From: Amycolatopsis xylanica
Lineage (GTDB): Bacteria > Actinomycetota > Actinomycetes > Mycobacteriales > Pseudonocardiaceae
Direction: 5' to 3'
Assembly: GCF_900107045.1 (NCBI RefSeq)
Contig: NZ_FNON01000002.1
Coordinates: 558,001-622,000 of the forward strand
Length of the DNA stretch: 64,000 nucleotides
Under the pieces are notes generated by a model. The model saw only the letters and a list, made by a program, of their open reading frames with translations, was not told the DNA's origin and ran no database searches. The position numbers and the translations under genes are program-made. Shown here piece after piece: positions 34,553 through 43,021 of this stretch. Every line of letters begins with the position of its first letter. Within the stretch, counting starts at the first letter, position 1.

Positions 34553-35245
34553 ATGACCGCCATGCCACCACTCGCGCCCATGCCAGTCGCGCAGGCACGT
34601 CCCGTCAAATTCGGTGCTCTGGCGTGGACGGCGTTGATCTTGGGCATTGCCGGAATCGTCGGATCCCCGATTCTCATCTTCAACAATCTGACCGCCGTCG
34701 TCGCGGGCGTCGGATTCATTCTCGGCGTCATCGCGTTTTTCGGGACGAAGAAGACACTCGCCGCCGTCGGCGTCGCACTGTGCGTCGCGGCGATCGTGTT
34801 CACCGTCCTGGCGCAGAACGCGGCGGTGAAGGAACTCGACAAGATCACCGATCAGCTCACCGGTTCCGGGCCGGCGCAGACGCTCAGCGTCGGGGATACG
34901 TTCCACGGCAAGGACATCGACCTCACCGTCGCCAACCCGAAGGAATTCACCACCGGCAAGTACTCGATGCGGCCGAACGCCAAGGCGATGAGCTACGACG
35001 TGACCGTGGTCAACCACTCGGCCAAGCCGTGGACCGCGATGCTGCTGATCCAGGCCACCGCGGGCAACGCCGCGGCCGAGCAGGTCTTCGACACGGAGGC
35101 GGGCTTCAACGGCACGCCGAGCCAGGATGTCTTACCCGGCAAGGAACTCACGTTCAAGCTCGGCTTCGTCGACGGGCCCGGCGACATCACGGTGCAGGTC
35201 GGCACGTTCGGCGACGACAAGGCCTACTTCATCCACAAGCGCTGA
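34553..35245 (+). CDS. Membrane-anchored DUF4352-like protein
   Basis: A 230-residue protein: a Pro-rich cytoplasmic N-terminus, three hydrophobic segments (about residues 24-40, 45-62 and 68-84), then an extracytoplasmic Ig-like domain. VGDTFHGKDIDLTVANPKEF and the closing LPGKELTFKLGFVDGPGD are typical of the DUF4352/telokin-like fold. The ATG at 34553 is chosen as it follows GAGAGG, although 12 bases away; the open frame to 34451 adds a segment without conserved features. Function is unknown. The 3' end overlaps the convergent MerR gene by 17 bases. Confidence 0.65.
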   Translation: MTAMPPLAPMPVAQARPVKFGALAWTALILGIAGIVGSPILIFNNLTAVVAGVGFILGVIAFFGTKKTLAAVGVALCVAAIVFTVLAQNAAVKELDKITDQLTGSGPAQTLSVGDTFHGKDIDLTVANPKEFTTGKYSMRPNAKAMSYDVTVVNHSAKPWTAMLLIQATAGNAAAEQVFDTEAGFNGTPSQDVLPGKELTFKLGFVDGPGDITVQVGTFGDDKAYFIHKR

Positions 35246-36149
35246 CGGAATCGCCGAGCGCGTCGATCAGCCAGCAGAGCAGCACGCCGACCGGGACCGC
35301 GGCCCCGGTCACCTCGCGGGAGAGCCGCCAGTAGCGGCCCAGCCGGGGATCGCGGTCGGCGTCGACGCTCAGCAGCAGCTCACGCCGGAATTCCGGGGTG
35401 TCGCGCACGCCGCGTGCGGACGCGTGCGCGTCGACGAAGAGATCGAGCGCCTTCCCGGGTTCCGGCGCCCGACCGGCCAGTATCAGCGGATAGGCGGCAC
35501 TTCCGGCCTCGGCGAGCCCTTCCCACAGGCCTTCCTCGTCATGCACCTTCTCGACGTTCGCGCGTGACCGGGCGATCAGGCGTGCGCTGAGCGAACGATC
35601 GGCGACCAGCGTCGCCATCTCGGCGTACGCGACGACCTGGCTCGGCGTCGGCGGGACCGGCGGCTCCGGCGCGTTCGAGAAGATGAACTTCTCGGCCAGC
35701 GACTCACTGACCGGCGCCAGGATCAGGCTGCGCCAGAAGGCGACGATGGCGCCATGCGCGGCCCGCCCGTCGACGACCTTGGCGAGCAGGTCGACGCGCG
35801 CCGCCCGTTCGGCGGGACTCGCCTGCTCGATCGCGCTCAACGACGCACGCCGCCAGGCCAGCGCCTCGAACTCGACATCGAGCGCCGCGCGGGTGGCGGC
35901 GATGGCCTCGTCCATGGACCGTTCGCCGAGCAGCACGGCCGTGATCGCGGGCAGGTCGAGCCCCAGCCTGCGCAGCCGCCTGATGAGGTTCAGCTGCTCG
36001 ACGACCACCGGGTCGAACCGGCGATGCCCGCCCGCGCTGCGCCGCGATTCGAGGATGCCCTCGTCGCAGTAGAAGCGGATCGTGCGCACCGAGACCCCGG
36101 TCAGCTCGGCCAGCTCACCGATGCCAAGTGTGTCCTGGGTCACAGTCAC
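35229..36149 (-). CDS. MerR-family transcriptional regulator with C-terminal helical domain
   Basis: A 306-residue protein. The N-terminal HTH is LGIGELAELTGVSVRTIRFY with SAGGHRRFDP in the wing, and a long alpha-helical effector region follows. No cysteine metal site is seen, so an organic ligand is likely. The GTG at 36149 follows GGAGG by five bases and is preferred to the GTG at 36161. A palindrome in a 19-bp promoter spacer lies between it and the divergent MDMPI gene, the classic layout for a MerR activator and its target. Confidence 0.88.
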   Translation of the reverse strand: MTVTQDTLGIGELAELTGVSVRTIRFYCDEGILESRRSAGGHRRFDPVVVEQLNLIRRLRRLGLDLPAITAVLLGERSMDEAIAATRAALDVEFEALAWRRASLSAIEQASPAERAARVDLLAKVVDGRAAHGAIVAFWRSLILAPVSESLAEKFIFSNAPEPPVPPTPSQVVAYAEMATLVADRSLSARLIARSRANVEKVHDEEGLWEGLAEAGSAAYPLILAGRAPEPGKALDLFVDAHASARGVRDTPEFRRELLLSVDADRDPRLGRYWRLSREVTGAAVPVGVLLCWLIDALGDSVSACG

Positions 36150-36180
36150 TAGAACCTCCACCCGACTGGAGTTCCTACGG
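36150..36180 (+). promoter_or_regulatory. MerR-type promoter/operator
   Basis: TAGAAC and TACGGT hexamers are 19 bases apart, the over-long spacing used by MerR activators. The spacer contains GAACCTCCA and TGGAGTTC as an inverted repeat centred near 36163. It would activate the MDMPI-like gene at 36212 and overlaps the start of merR itself. Confidence 0.65.
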
Positions 36181-36211
36181 TACGGGCAACACCAGGCGAA
36201 AGGGGAACCTC

Positions 36212-36964
36212 ATGCTGGGACTGGACTTCGACCTGCTGGCCAAGCGCCTGCGCGAGCACACGGCCGGGCTGGCCGCCACCATCGACGGGCTCGACCCGGC
36301 CATGCCCGTGCCGACGTGCCCGGAATGGCAGGTCCGCGACCTGGTCGTGCACGTCGGCCACGCCCACCGCTGGGCGGCCGAGATCATCCGCACGGACCGC
36401 CGCGTCCCGCTGCCGGACCCGAGCGAAGCGACACCAGGCCCGCCCGCGAACTGGCCCGAATGGCTCCGCTTAGGGGCGACCTTGTTGATCGACGCGGTCC
36501 AGGCGGTCGGCCCGCAGGCCAAGGTCTGGATCGTCGCGGCCGAAGGACCGGCGATCTTCTGGCTGCGTCGGCTGTTGAACGACACCACCGTGCACCACGC
36601 GGACGCGGCGTTCACCGCGGGCGTCGACTACAAGCTCGATCCCGACCACGCGGCCGACGTCATCACCGAAGGCCTGCAGCTGATTTCCTACTCTGGCGCC
36701 GAAAAACTCAAGCCCGAGGTGGCCGAGCTGCGCGGAACGGGCCAGACCCTGTTGTGGCGGCCCGAGGAACCCGGCCTCGACGGCTGGCGCATCACCCGTA
36801 CACCTGAGGGCGTGCGCTGGGAGCACTCGGCCGAGGACGCCGATGTCACCGTTTCCGGGCCGGTGCGGGATCTTCTGCTGATGTTCACGGGACGGCTGCC
36901 CGTCGGCGGGGTCACGGGTGATCGTGCGCTGCTCGACCATTGGGTCACCCACACGGCGTTCTGA
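36212..36964 (+). CDS. Maleylpyruvate isomerase-family, mycothiol-dependent enzyme (DinB-like)
   Basis: A 250-residue protein with the actinobacterial MDMPI/DinB architecture. A four-helix bundle carries the metal histidines, including VRDLVVHVGHAHRWAAE (about residue 46) and the later DTTVHHADAAF (about residue 130), and is followed by a C-terminal domain with WRPEEPGLDGWRI. Members use mycothiol for isomerisation or detoxification. The AGGGGA ribosome site lies eight bases before the ATG. Its promoter is the MerR-type site, so induction by a toxic compound is likely. Confidence 0.8.
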   Translation: MLGLDFDLLAKRLREHTAGLAATIDGLDPAMPVPTCPEWQVRDLVVHVGHAHRWAAEIIRTDRRVPLPDPSEATPGPPANWPEWLRLGATLLIDAVQAVGPQAKVWIVAAEGPAIFWLRRLLNDTTVHHADAAFTAGVDYKLDPDHAADVITEGLQLISYSGAEKLKPEVAELRGTGQTLLWRPEEPGLDGWRITRTPEGVRWEHSAEDADVTVSGPVRDLLLMFTGRLPVGGVTGDRALLDHWVTHTAF

Positions 36965-37073
36965 ATTGGTGACCTTTGTCCCCGGTTTTCGGGTAATCCG
37001 GCCGCATCGCGGGCGGGCCAGGTCGCGGTTTCATGGGGGGTGCAATGCACAACCGCGACGAAAGAGAGCTGGC

Positions 37074-37481
37074 ATGACCTCGCTGTTTCCCAGTCCGCGG
37101 ACGGCATTTCCCACCCTTGCCTCGTGGCTGGAGCACACTTGGCCGTTCGGTGATCCCAACATGGTACGAATCGAAGAGTCCACAGAGGACGGAAAGTATG
37201 TGGTGCGCGCGGAGCTGCCGGGCTTCGACGCCGACAAGCAGATCACGGTGACCTCGCACGGCGGGGTGCTGACCATCAACGCGCAGCGGGAGGCGCGTGC
37301 GGTCTCGAGCGGGCGCAGCGAGTTCCACTACGGCTCGTTCACGCGGAACGTCTCGCTGCCGCCGGGCGCGGACGCCTCACAGATCAGCGCCAGGTACGTC
37401 AAAGGCATCCTCGAGCTGTCGATGCCGTACACCGAGTCGCTGAAGGACAAGCAGATCGAAATCAAGGTCGAGCAGGACTGA
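37074..37481 (+). CDS. Hsp20/alpha-crystallin small heat-shock protein
   Basis: A 135-residue ATP-independent chaperone. The alpha-crystallin domain runs from about residue 35: KYVVRAELPGFDADKQITV, then HGGVLTINAQRE, SEFHYGSFTRNVSLP and the C-terminal YVKGILELSMPY. The A-x-x-x-n-G-v-L signature is well kept. The N-terminal arm is short, as in other actinobacterial Hsp20 proteins. The ATG has AGAGAG upstream. An inverted repeat (37490-37520) ends the unit. Confidence 0.92.
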   Translation: MTSLFPSPRTAFPTLASWLEHTWPFGDPNMVRIEESTEDGKYVVRAELPGFDADKQITVTSHGGVLTINAQREARAVSSGRSEFHYGSFTRNVSLPPGADASQISARYVKGILELSMPYTESLKDKQIEIKVEQD

Positions 37482-37489
37482 CCTTGCCC

Positions 37490-37520
37490 GGGTGGATGCG
37501 AGCCTCCCTCGCATCCACCC
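37490..37520. terminator. Palindromic terminator GGATGCGAGCCTCCCTCGCATCC
   Basis: Arms GGGTGGATGCGAG and CTCGCATCCACCC flank CCTCC. The core GAGCCTCCCTC is related to the GGGAGGCCCTC hairpins at 38480-38670. Confidence 0.8.
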
Positions 37521-37551
37521 GCCGACCCGGCGGACGGGTTACCGTGGGCCG

Positions 37552-38418
37552 ATGCGCGTAGCGACCTGGAACGTGAACTCGGTCAAGCAGCGGGTGCCCC
37601 GGCTCCTGCCGTGGCTGGACGAACGGCAGCCGGACGTCGTCTGCCTGCAGGAGACCAAGCTCGTCGACGACGCCTTCCTCGCGCTGCTCGGCGCCGAACT
37701 GGCCGAGCGCGGGTACGAGGTCGCGCTCAGCGGCGAGGTGCAGTGGAACGGGGTCGCGATCCTGTCCAAGGTCGGCCTCGAAGACGTCGTGACCGGCCTC
37801 GACGGCGCACCCGGGTTCCCGCATCAGGAGGCCCGCGCGGTGGCCGCGACCTGCGGCGGCATCCGCGTGCACTCGCTGTACGTGCCGAACGGGCGCGAGC
37901 CGGATTCCGAGCACTACCAGTACAAGCTCGCCTGGCTCGCCAAGCTGAACGAGGTGGTCGCCGCCGGTCCGGCCGACGCGCTCGTCTGCGGCGACATGAA
38001 CATCGCGCCCGCCGACGCGGACGTCTTCGATCCCGCGGCCTATGTCGGTCAGACGCACGTGACCGAGCCTGAGCGCGCGGCGCTGGCGTCGCTGCTTTCG
38101 CTCGGGCTGCACGATGTCGTGCGTGATCGGTGGCCGGACAAGCGGATCTTCAGCTACTGGGACTACCGGGCGGGCATGTTCCATCAGGACCTGGGCATGC
38201 GGATCGACCTGGTACTCGCGTCGACGCCGGTCGCCGGGCGGGTCAGGGCCGCGTGGATCGACCGGCAGGCGCGCAAGGGCACCGGGCCGAGTGATCACGC
38301 TCCCGTCATGGTCGACCTCGACGAGGCGCCGGACGGCGACATCGGACCGGTCGTGCCGCCGCCGTCGGCCAAGCCGGGCAAGCGCCCGCGCAAGCTTCCG
38401 CAGGCCAAGGACTCGTGA
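37552..38418 (+). CDS. xthA: Exodeoxyribonuclease III / AP endonuclease
   Basis: A 288-residue Mg-dependent exonuclease III-type DNA-repair enzyme that cuts at abasic sites and trims 3' blocked ends. It has MRVATWNVNSVKQR at the start, LQETKLVDDAF with the metal-binding Glu, YVPNGR, CGDMNIAPADADVFD and the catalytic SDHAPVMVDL near residue 250. The C-terminus has a basic Pro/Lys tail (AKPGKRPRKLPQAK). The TGA stop is in the first arm of a TCGTGAGTG palindrome. Confidence 0.95.
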   Translation: MRVATWNVNSVKQRVPRLLPWLDERQPDVVCLQETKLVDDAFLALLGAELAERGYEVALSGEVQWNGVAILSKVGLEDVVTGLDGAPGFPHQEARAVAATCGGIRVHSLYVPNGREPDSEHYQYKLAWLAKLNEVVAAGPADALVCGDMNIAPADADVFDPAAYVGQTHVTEPERAALASLLSLGLHDVVRDRWPDKRIFSYWDYRAGMFHQDLGMRIDLVLASTPVAGRVRAAWIDRQARKGTGPSDHAPVMVDLDEAPDGDIGPVVPPPSAKPGKRPRKLPQAKDS

Positions 38419-38456
38419 GTGTTCCGGCCGGTTCTAACCGGTCATGCCACTCACGA
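38413..38456. repeat. TCGTGAGTG palindrome, copy 3 (holds xthA stop)
   Basis: The left arm supplies the TGA (38416-38418) that ends the exonuclease III frame. The inner CCGGTTCTAACCGG is a near-perfect palindrome. Confidence 0.85.
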
Positions 38457-38479
38457 CCCCAGGCTTTGCCTGATCCTCG

Positions 38480-38670
38480 GGCTGGATGAAGGCTCCCCTC
38501 ATCCAGCCTGGATTGTATGAAGGCTCCCTTCATACAACGCCGACCTAGGCGCGCTGTGCGGTGAGGGCCTCCCTCACCCAAATCGTCGGGTGAGGGAGGC
38601 CCTGACCCATATATCTGGGTGAGGGAGGCCCTCACCCACCCTGCCCGGGTGAGGGAGGCCCTCACCCGGG
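38480..38670. repeat. Array of six short palindromes, four in tandem
   Basis: Six hairpins occur in 190 bases: 38480-38508 (GGCTGGATGA/TCATCCAGCC), 38514-38536 (TGTATGA/TCATACA), then four copies of the GTGAGGGAGGCCCTCAC type starting at 38560, 38588, 38617 and 38647, spaced about 29 bases. Loops share GGCTCCC or GGAGGCC. It lies between convergent genes. Confidence 0.85.
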
Positions 38671-38682
38671 CTACGAGGAGGG

Positions 38683-38726
38683 TCGTGAGTGGCTAGGCCG
38701 GTTCTAACCGGCCGGAACACTCACGA
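38683..38726. repeat. TCGTGAGTG palindrome, copy 4 (holds TAXI gene stop)
   Basis: The right arm, read on the minus strand, supplies the TGA (38723-38721) of the TAXI solute-binding gene. Confidence 0.85.
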
Positions 38727-39686
38727 GGCCAGGGCTTGCTGGGCGCCGGCGTGCAGGGGAACCGGGTCCGTCTGGCGGGCGGTCACCTTGTCGATCTGCT
38801 TCGCCGCGGGGTGGACCTTCTCGAGGTCGGCGCGCTTGTCGAAGATCAGCTTCGTGATCGCGCAAGCGTTCGCGGCGGGGAAGTCCTCGCGGACCAGGAG
38901 CATGTTCGGCACCACGAACGTCGGGACGTCCGCGCCGAGACCGTACGAGGCGGCCGGGATGATGCCGGGGCCGTAACCAGGGTTGACCTTCTTCAGCGGC
39001 TCGACCAGCGCGCTCAGGTCGAGCAGCTTGACCTTGCCCTTCATCGACGTCGTGATGTCCGTGATCTGCGCGGTCGGGAGGCCGCCGACCCACACGAGTG
39101 CGTCGAGCGTGCCGGACTTCATGCCGTCGGACGTCTTCGCGAGGTCGAGGCGCTGGGCCTGGACGTCGGTCTCCGGGTTGAGCCCGGCCGCCTGGAGCAG
39201 GCGGTTCGCGACGACCTCGGTGCCGGACTTCGGCGAGCCCGTCGAGACGCGCTTGCCGCGCAGGTCGGCGACCGTGTTGATGCCCGCGTCGGAGCGGACC
39301 AGCACGTGCGTCGAGTTGGGGTAGATGCGGGCGAGTGCCTGGATCTTCTGGGGTTTGCCCGCGAACGGGCCGGTGCCGTTGACCGCGTCGGTCGCCGTGT
39401 CGCCCTGGGAGAAGGCGATGTCGTAGTCCTTGTTGACCAGCTGTTGGATGTTCTGCACCGAGGCGCCGGTCTCGGCAGCCGTGGCTTTCAGCTTGGTGTT
39501 GCCGCTGATCAGCTGGGCGAGGCCGCCGCCGAGCACGTAGTAGACGCCGCCGCTGTTGCCGGTGGCGATGGTGATCCGGCCGTCTGCCGCCTCGCAGCCC
39601 GCTCCGTCACCCGCCCGCGTCGCCTGTTTCCCGCCGCAGCCCGCCACCGCCAGCATCGCGATCACCAGCAACGCACTCGCTCGCAT
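38721..39686 (-). CDS. TAXI-family TRAP transporter solute-binding lipoprotein
   Basis: A 321-residue extracytoplasmic binding protein for a TRAP transporter. The lipobox LAVAGC is at residues 12-17. The TAXI family pattern follows: ITIATGNSGGVYYVLGGGLA, then TGASVQNIQQLVNKDYDIAF and RGKRVSTGSPKSGTEVVANR, with ALARIYPNSTHVLVR between. The ligand is unknown; family members carry glutamate or other organic acids. It is encoded after, and overlaps by 80 bases, the fused permease gene. Confidence 0.92.
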   Translation of the reverse strand: MRASALLVIAMLAVAGCGGKQATRAGDGAGCEAADGRITIATGNSGGVYYVLGGGLAQLISGNTKLKATAAETGASVQNIQQLVNKDYDIAFSQGDTATDAVNGTGPFAGKPQKIQALARIYPNSTHVLVRSDAGINTVADLRGKRVSTGSPKSGTEVVANRLLQAAGLNPETDVQAQRLDLAKTSDGMKSGTLDALVWVGGLPTAQITDITTSMKGKVKLLDLSALVEPLKKVNPGYGPGIIPAASYGLGADVPTFVVPNMLLVREDFPAANACAITKLIFDKRADLEKVHPAAKQIDKVTARQTDPVPLHAGAQQALAS

Positions 39687-41658
39687 CCGCTTCTCCTTCA
39701 GTCAGCCGGAAAAAGACCTGCAGAGCCACTCCCAGCAGGCAGAAACCAAGCCCCACGAACACCGGGACCGGCTCCAGATACAGCAGGCACAACGCGGCGG
39801 GCGCGAATACCGCGCGCACGGGCCAGCGCGCCGGCCCGAAGAACCAGCCGCCGGTCACCACGCCGAGCGCGCCGACCGCGAGTGCCGACACGGCCGTCAC
39901 CCACAACACCGTCAACGGCTTGGCCTGCAACAGCAGCGCGGCGCCGTTTTCGGTCAGTACGAAGGCGATCGGCACCAGGAACGCGGGCAGCGTGTACTTC
40001 CAGCACTGCCACATCGTCTTGAGGATCGAGCCGCCGGTGATCGCGGCGCTCGCCACCGCCGCCAGCGCGGTCGGCGGCGTGACCTCGGACAGCACCGCGT
40101 AGTAGAAGATGAACATCGCGCGCTCGGGCCCGTCGACGCCGACGCCGGCCAGCGCCGGGCCGATCACCACCCAGGCGATGATGAACGAGGCCGTCACCGG
40201 CACCGCCAGCCCGAGCACGCCGACCGCGATCGCGGACAGCACCACGGTGAGCACCAGCACCGCGGTCGCGTTGTCGGTGACCGTGCGGGCGAGTTCGACC
40301 AGCGCGTTGGCCAGCTCCTGGCCGAGCCCGGTCTTGGTGATCGTCGACGTGATCACGCCCGCCGCGGCGCACACCGCGATCACCGGCAGCGCACCGCGCA
40401 CGCCGGCGGACAACGCGTCGAGCATGTCCATGGCCCAGCTCTTCAGGCCTTCACCGGACGTCAGCCGCGCGATCAGGGTGAACACCGCCGCCACGCCGGT
40501 CGCGTAGACCACGGCGGCGAACGGCGGGATGTCCAGCGCGAGGAACACCACGATGATCCCGAGCGAGAGGAAGTGATAACCACCGCGCAGCAACAGTTTC
40601 CGCGCGTTCTCGGTCGGCAGGTCGACGGCCTTCGCGCCGAACCGCCGCGCGTCGGCCTCGACCGCGAAGACGATCCCGAGGTAGTACAGCAGCGTCGGGA
40701 TCGTCGCCCAGATCAGCACCGTCAGGTACGAGGTCTGCAGGTACTCGGCGATGATGAACGCGGCGGCGCCGAGTGTCGGCGGCGAGAGGATCGCGCCGAT
40801 CCCGGACGCGGCGAGCAGGCCGCCCGCGTTCTCCTTGGGGTAGCCCGCTTTACGAAGGATCGGCCAGGTGATCGCGCCGAGGCTGACCGCGGTCGCGGTG
40901 CCGGAACCCGAGACCGTGCCGAGCAGGAACCCGGACAGCACGGTCGTCCGGCCCGGCGCGGTGCGTGAGCGTTTGAAGGCGGCGAACGAGATGTCGACGA
41001 AGAACTTCCCGGCGCCGGACGCGTTCAGCACCGCGCCGTAGATGGTGAACAACACGATGTAACTCGCCGCGACGTCCAGCGGCGTGCCGAAGAACCCGGT
41101 CGCGTCGTTGTACAGCGCGTTGATGATCTGGCTGAAGTCGACGCCCGCGTGCGCGATTCCCCAGTTCTGCGGCAGGAAACCGCCGTAATACGCGTACGCG
41201 AGGAACCCCACGCAGACGATCGGCAGCACGATTCCCGTGGTACGCCGAGTCGCCTCCAGCACGAGCACCAGCAGCAGCGCACCCGCGATGATGTCCATTG
41301 TGGACAGCGTGCCCTGCCGGTTGAGGAACGCGTCGTAACCGCCGAGCACCGGATAGAGCCCGACGAACAACGCGGCGGCCGCGAGCACCCAGTCGAGATA
41401 GCCAGGATTGTCACCCGATTTGCGCAGCAGCGGCCGATAGCAGACGAACACCAGCGGCAGCGTGCAGCCGAGGAAGATCACCAGGTAGAACTGATTTCCC
41501 TTGCTGAACGGGAAGAACACCTGCTTGAGCACCAGCAGCGCGACGGCGAGCGCGACCAGCCACACGAACCGGTCGGTCCGGCCGGTCAGCCGCCTGGCAG
41601 GCCGTTCCTCGTCATGTTCGGCGACGATCTCCGCGGCGCGCACCTCGCTGAGCGACAT
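39607..41658 (-). CDS. TRAP transporter fused permease (4TM plus 12TM)
   Basis: A 683-residue membrane protein, the DctQ-DctM fusion that pairs with TAXI binding proteins; it takes up solute using an ion gradient. The N-terminal small-subunit part has helices in residues about 30-130. The large subunit shows SGSGTATAVSLGAITWPILR with the PKENAGGLLAASGIGAILSP segment typical of the family. About 18 helices are visible. The C-terminal 40 residues are a Gly/Asp-rich tail encoded in the overlap with the next gene. The ATG at 41658 starts MSLSEVRAAEIVAEHDEE. Confidence 0.9.
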   Translation of the reverse strand: MSLSEVRAAEIVAEHDEERPARRLTGRTDRFVWLVALAVALLVLKQVFFPFSKGNQFYLVIFLGCTLPLVFVCYRPLLRKSGDNPGYLDWVLAAAALFVGLYPVLGGYDAFLNRQGTLSTMDIIAGALLLVLVLEATRRTTGIVLPIVCVGFLAYAYYGGFLPQNWGIAHAGVDFSQIINALYNDATGFFGTPLDVAASYIVLFTIYGAVLNASGAGKFFVDISFAAFKRSRTAPGRTTVLSGFLLGTVSGSGTATAVSLGAITWPILRKAGYPKENAGGLLAASGIGAILSPPTLGAAAFIIAEYLQTSYLTVLIWATIPTLLYYLGIVFAVEADARRFGAKAVDLPTENARKLLLRGGYHFLSLGIIVVFLALDIPPFAAVVYATGVAAVFTLIARLTSGEGLKSWAMDMLDALSAGVRGALPVIAVCAAAGVITSTITKTGLGQELANALVELARTVTDNATAVLVLTVVLSAIAVGVLGLAVPVTASFIIAWVVIGPALAGVGVDGPERAMFIFYYAVLSEVTPPTALAAVASAAITGGSILKTMWQCWKYTLPAFLVPIAFVLTENGAALLLQAKPLTVLWVTAVSALAVGALGVVTGGWFFGPARWPVRAVFAPAALCLLYLEPVPVFVGLGFCLLGVALQVFFRLTEGEADASECVAGDRDAGGGGLRRETGDAGG

Positions 41659-41695
41659 CTGGCCACGTTAGTGTGTCCGCGCTCACACGAACAGC

Positions 41696-42400
41696 TCAAC
41701 TGGACAGTTTGTTACCGGCGGCGTCGTAGGCGTACGGGGGGCTCAGCACGTTGTACGAGTCGACCAGCTGCGGATCGAACCAGAACACGGTGACCGTCGG
41801 GTCGACGCTCCACTTGGCCAGGCTCGCCTGGACCTCCTTGCCGTGCGCGGTCGTGACGATCTTCGCGACCGGCCCGACGAAGTAGCCGAACACCGGCACG
41901 AACTGCCCGTTGACCTGCTCGCCGCCGTCGAGCTCGCGGAAGCCGGGCTTACGGTCGGAGCCGCTGGTCCCGTTGACGATCATGAGATCCTTGAGCTTCC
42001 CGTCCGCCGAGCGGATGCCGGTCATCACGCCGAAGTGCGTATCGGGCAGCGCCTGCGGCTCGTCCACCCGCACCGCGTAATACACCAGCTCACCGCCCGC
42101 GACCTTCAAGCCGGTGGGGATGACGTCGCCGTAGGGCTCGCGGCCCTGCGGCGCGATGCTGAGGCTGGTCGACGGGGCCGCGATCGGCGCGTTGCCCGGC
42201 GGCGGGACGGCGCGGAGCATGCCGGAGCCGAGCACGACGGCGGCCACCGCGGCCGCGACACCGACCACGCCGGTGCCGTGGAGCAGCTGACGACGACGGC
42301 GCAAACGTTTGCCACTCGTGAGTACCGCGGCGGTGTCGAGCGCCAGGCCCTCCGGCGGCGCCTCGTTCAGCGCGGTGCGCAGTGCTTCGAGGTCGTTCAT
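41696..42400 (-). CDS. Membrane-anchored sigma-factor partner with extracytoplasmic domain
   Basis: A 234-residue protein: a short cytoplasmic part, a basic KRLRRRRQ stretch, one transmembrane helix (about residues 41-62) and an extracytoplasmic domain. That domain (GDVIPTG, then GELVYYAVRVDEPQALPD and THFGVMTGIRSADGK, ending TVTVFWFDPQ) is clearly homologous to the mature part of the secreted protein at 43022-43663. The ATG overlaps the sigma stop by 4 bases. It may sense an envelope signal and control the SigE-family factor; no classical anti-sigma domain is seen. The unused upstream frame reaches 42691. Confidence 0.7.
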   Translation of the reverse strand: MNDLEALRTALNEAPPEGLALDTAAVLTSGKRLRRRRQLLHGTGVVGVAAAVAAVVLGSGMLRAVPPPGNAPIAAPSTSLSIAPQGREPYGDVIPTGLKVAGGELVYYAVRVDEPQALPDTHFGVMTGIRSADGKLKDLMIVNGTSGSDRKPGFRELDGGEQVNGQFVPVFGYFVGPVAKIVTTAHGKEVQASLAKWSVDPTVTVFWFDPQLVDSYNVLSPPYAYDAAGNKLSS

Positions 42401-42903
42401 CGTCCTCCTCCCCCGATCAGCGTCGCCGGGTCGATCGATATCCGTAGCTTGGCCAGCGCCCGCGAGTTGGTGCTCTTCACCGTGCCGACCGAGACCTTGA
42501 GCTCGCGGGCGACCTCGGCCTCGGGCAGGTCGAAGTAGTGCCGGAGCACCACCACCGCGCGCTCGCGGGCGGTCAGCTCGTTGAGCTTCTCCATCAGCCA
42601 TTCCCGCTGGACGATGGCCGAATCGACGTCGCCGCCGACGGCGCGTTCCGGCACCTCGTCGGCGGGATGCTCCCGCAGCGGACGGCGCCATTTGTCGATC
42701 ACGTGATTGACAAGGATCGTCCGCGTGTACGCGTACGCGTCCTTGCGGCGCACCTTCGCCCAGGTCGCGTACGTCTTGGCCAGTGCTGTCTGCGCGGCGT
42801 CCTCTGCGGCGTGCCGGTTACCCGTGAGCAGGTACGCGGCGTGCAGCAGACGCGCTGAACACGCCTGCATGAACTCCACGAACTCGTCATCACTCCTGGC
42901 CAT
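42397..42903 (-). CDS. SigE-family RNA polymerase sigma factor
   Basis: A 168-residue small sigma factor. Region 2 is DEFVEFMQACSARLLHAAYL with LTGNRHAAEDAAQTALAKTY and DAYAYTRTILVNHVIDKWRR. Region 4 is LTARERAVVVLRHYFDLPE with EVARELKVSVGTVKSTNSRAL. The start ATG at 42903 is chosen because MARSDDEFVEF matches the usual N-terminus; an ATG at 42909 is nearly equivalent, and the frame to 42999 has no ribosome site. It is coupled to the membrane protein downstream and divergent from the secreted homologue of that protein. Confidence 0.9.
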   Translation of the reverse strand: MARSDDEFVEFMQACSARLLHAAYLLTGNRHAAEDAAQTALAKTYATWAKVRRKDAYAYTRTILVNHVIDKWRRPLREHPADEVPERAVGGDVDSAIVQREWLMEKLNELTARERAVVVLRHYFDLPEAEVARELKVSVGTVKSTNSRALAKLRISIDPATLIGGGGR

Positions 42904-43021
42904 GATCATTAACGACGAGCGAGCGGCCCGAAAGGTTGCGCGCCGCGACGACAACTTTCGAGTGCGTCCCGGCCGTCTTTCCCTGCGGATGATCTTCAAT
43001 CACCTACCCAGGGAGTGATCA

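Noticed and set aside
38560..38670. Tandem repeats resembling a CRISPR array
   Set aside because: Units are self-complementary along their length, with spacers of about ten bases and no unique 30-base spacers or cas genes.
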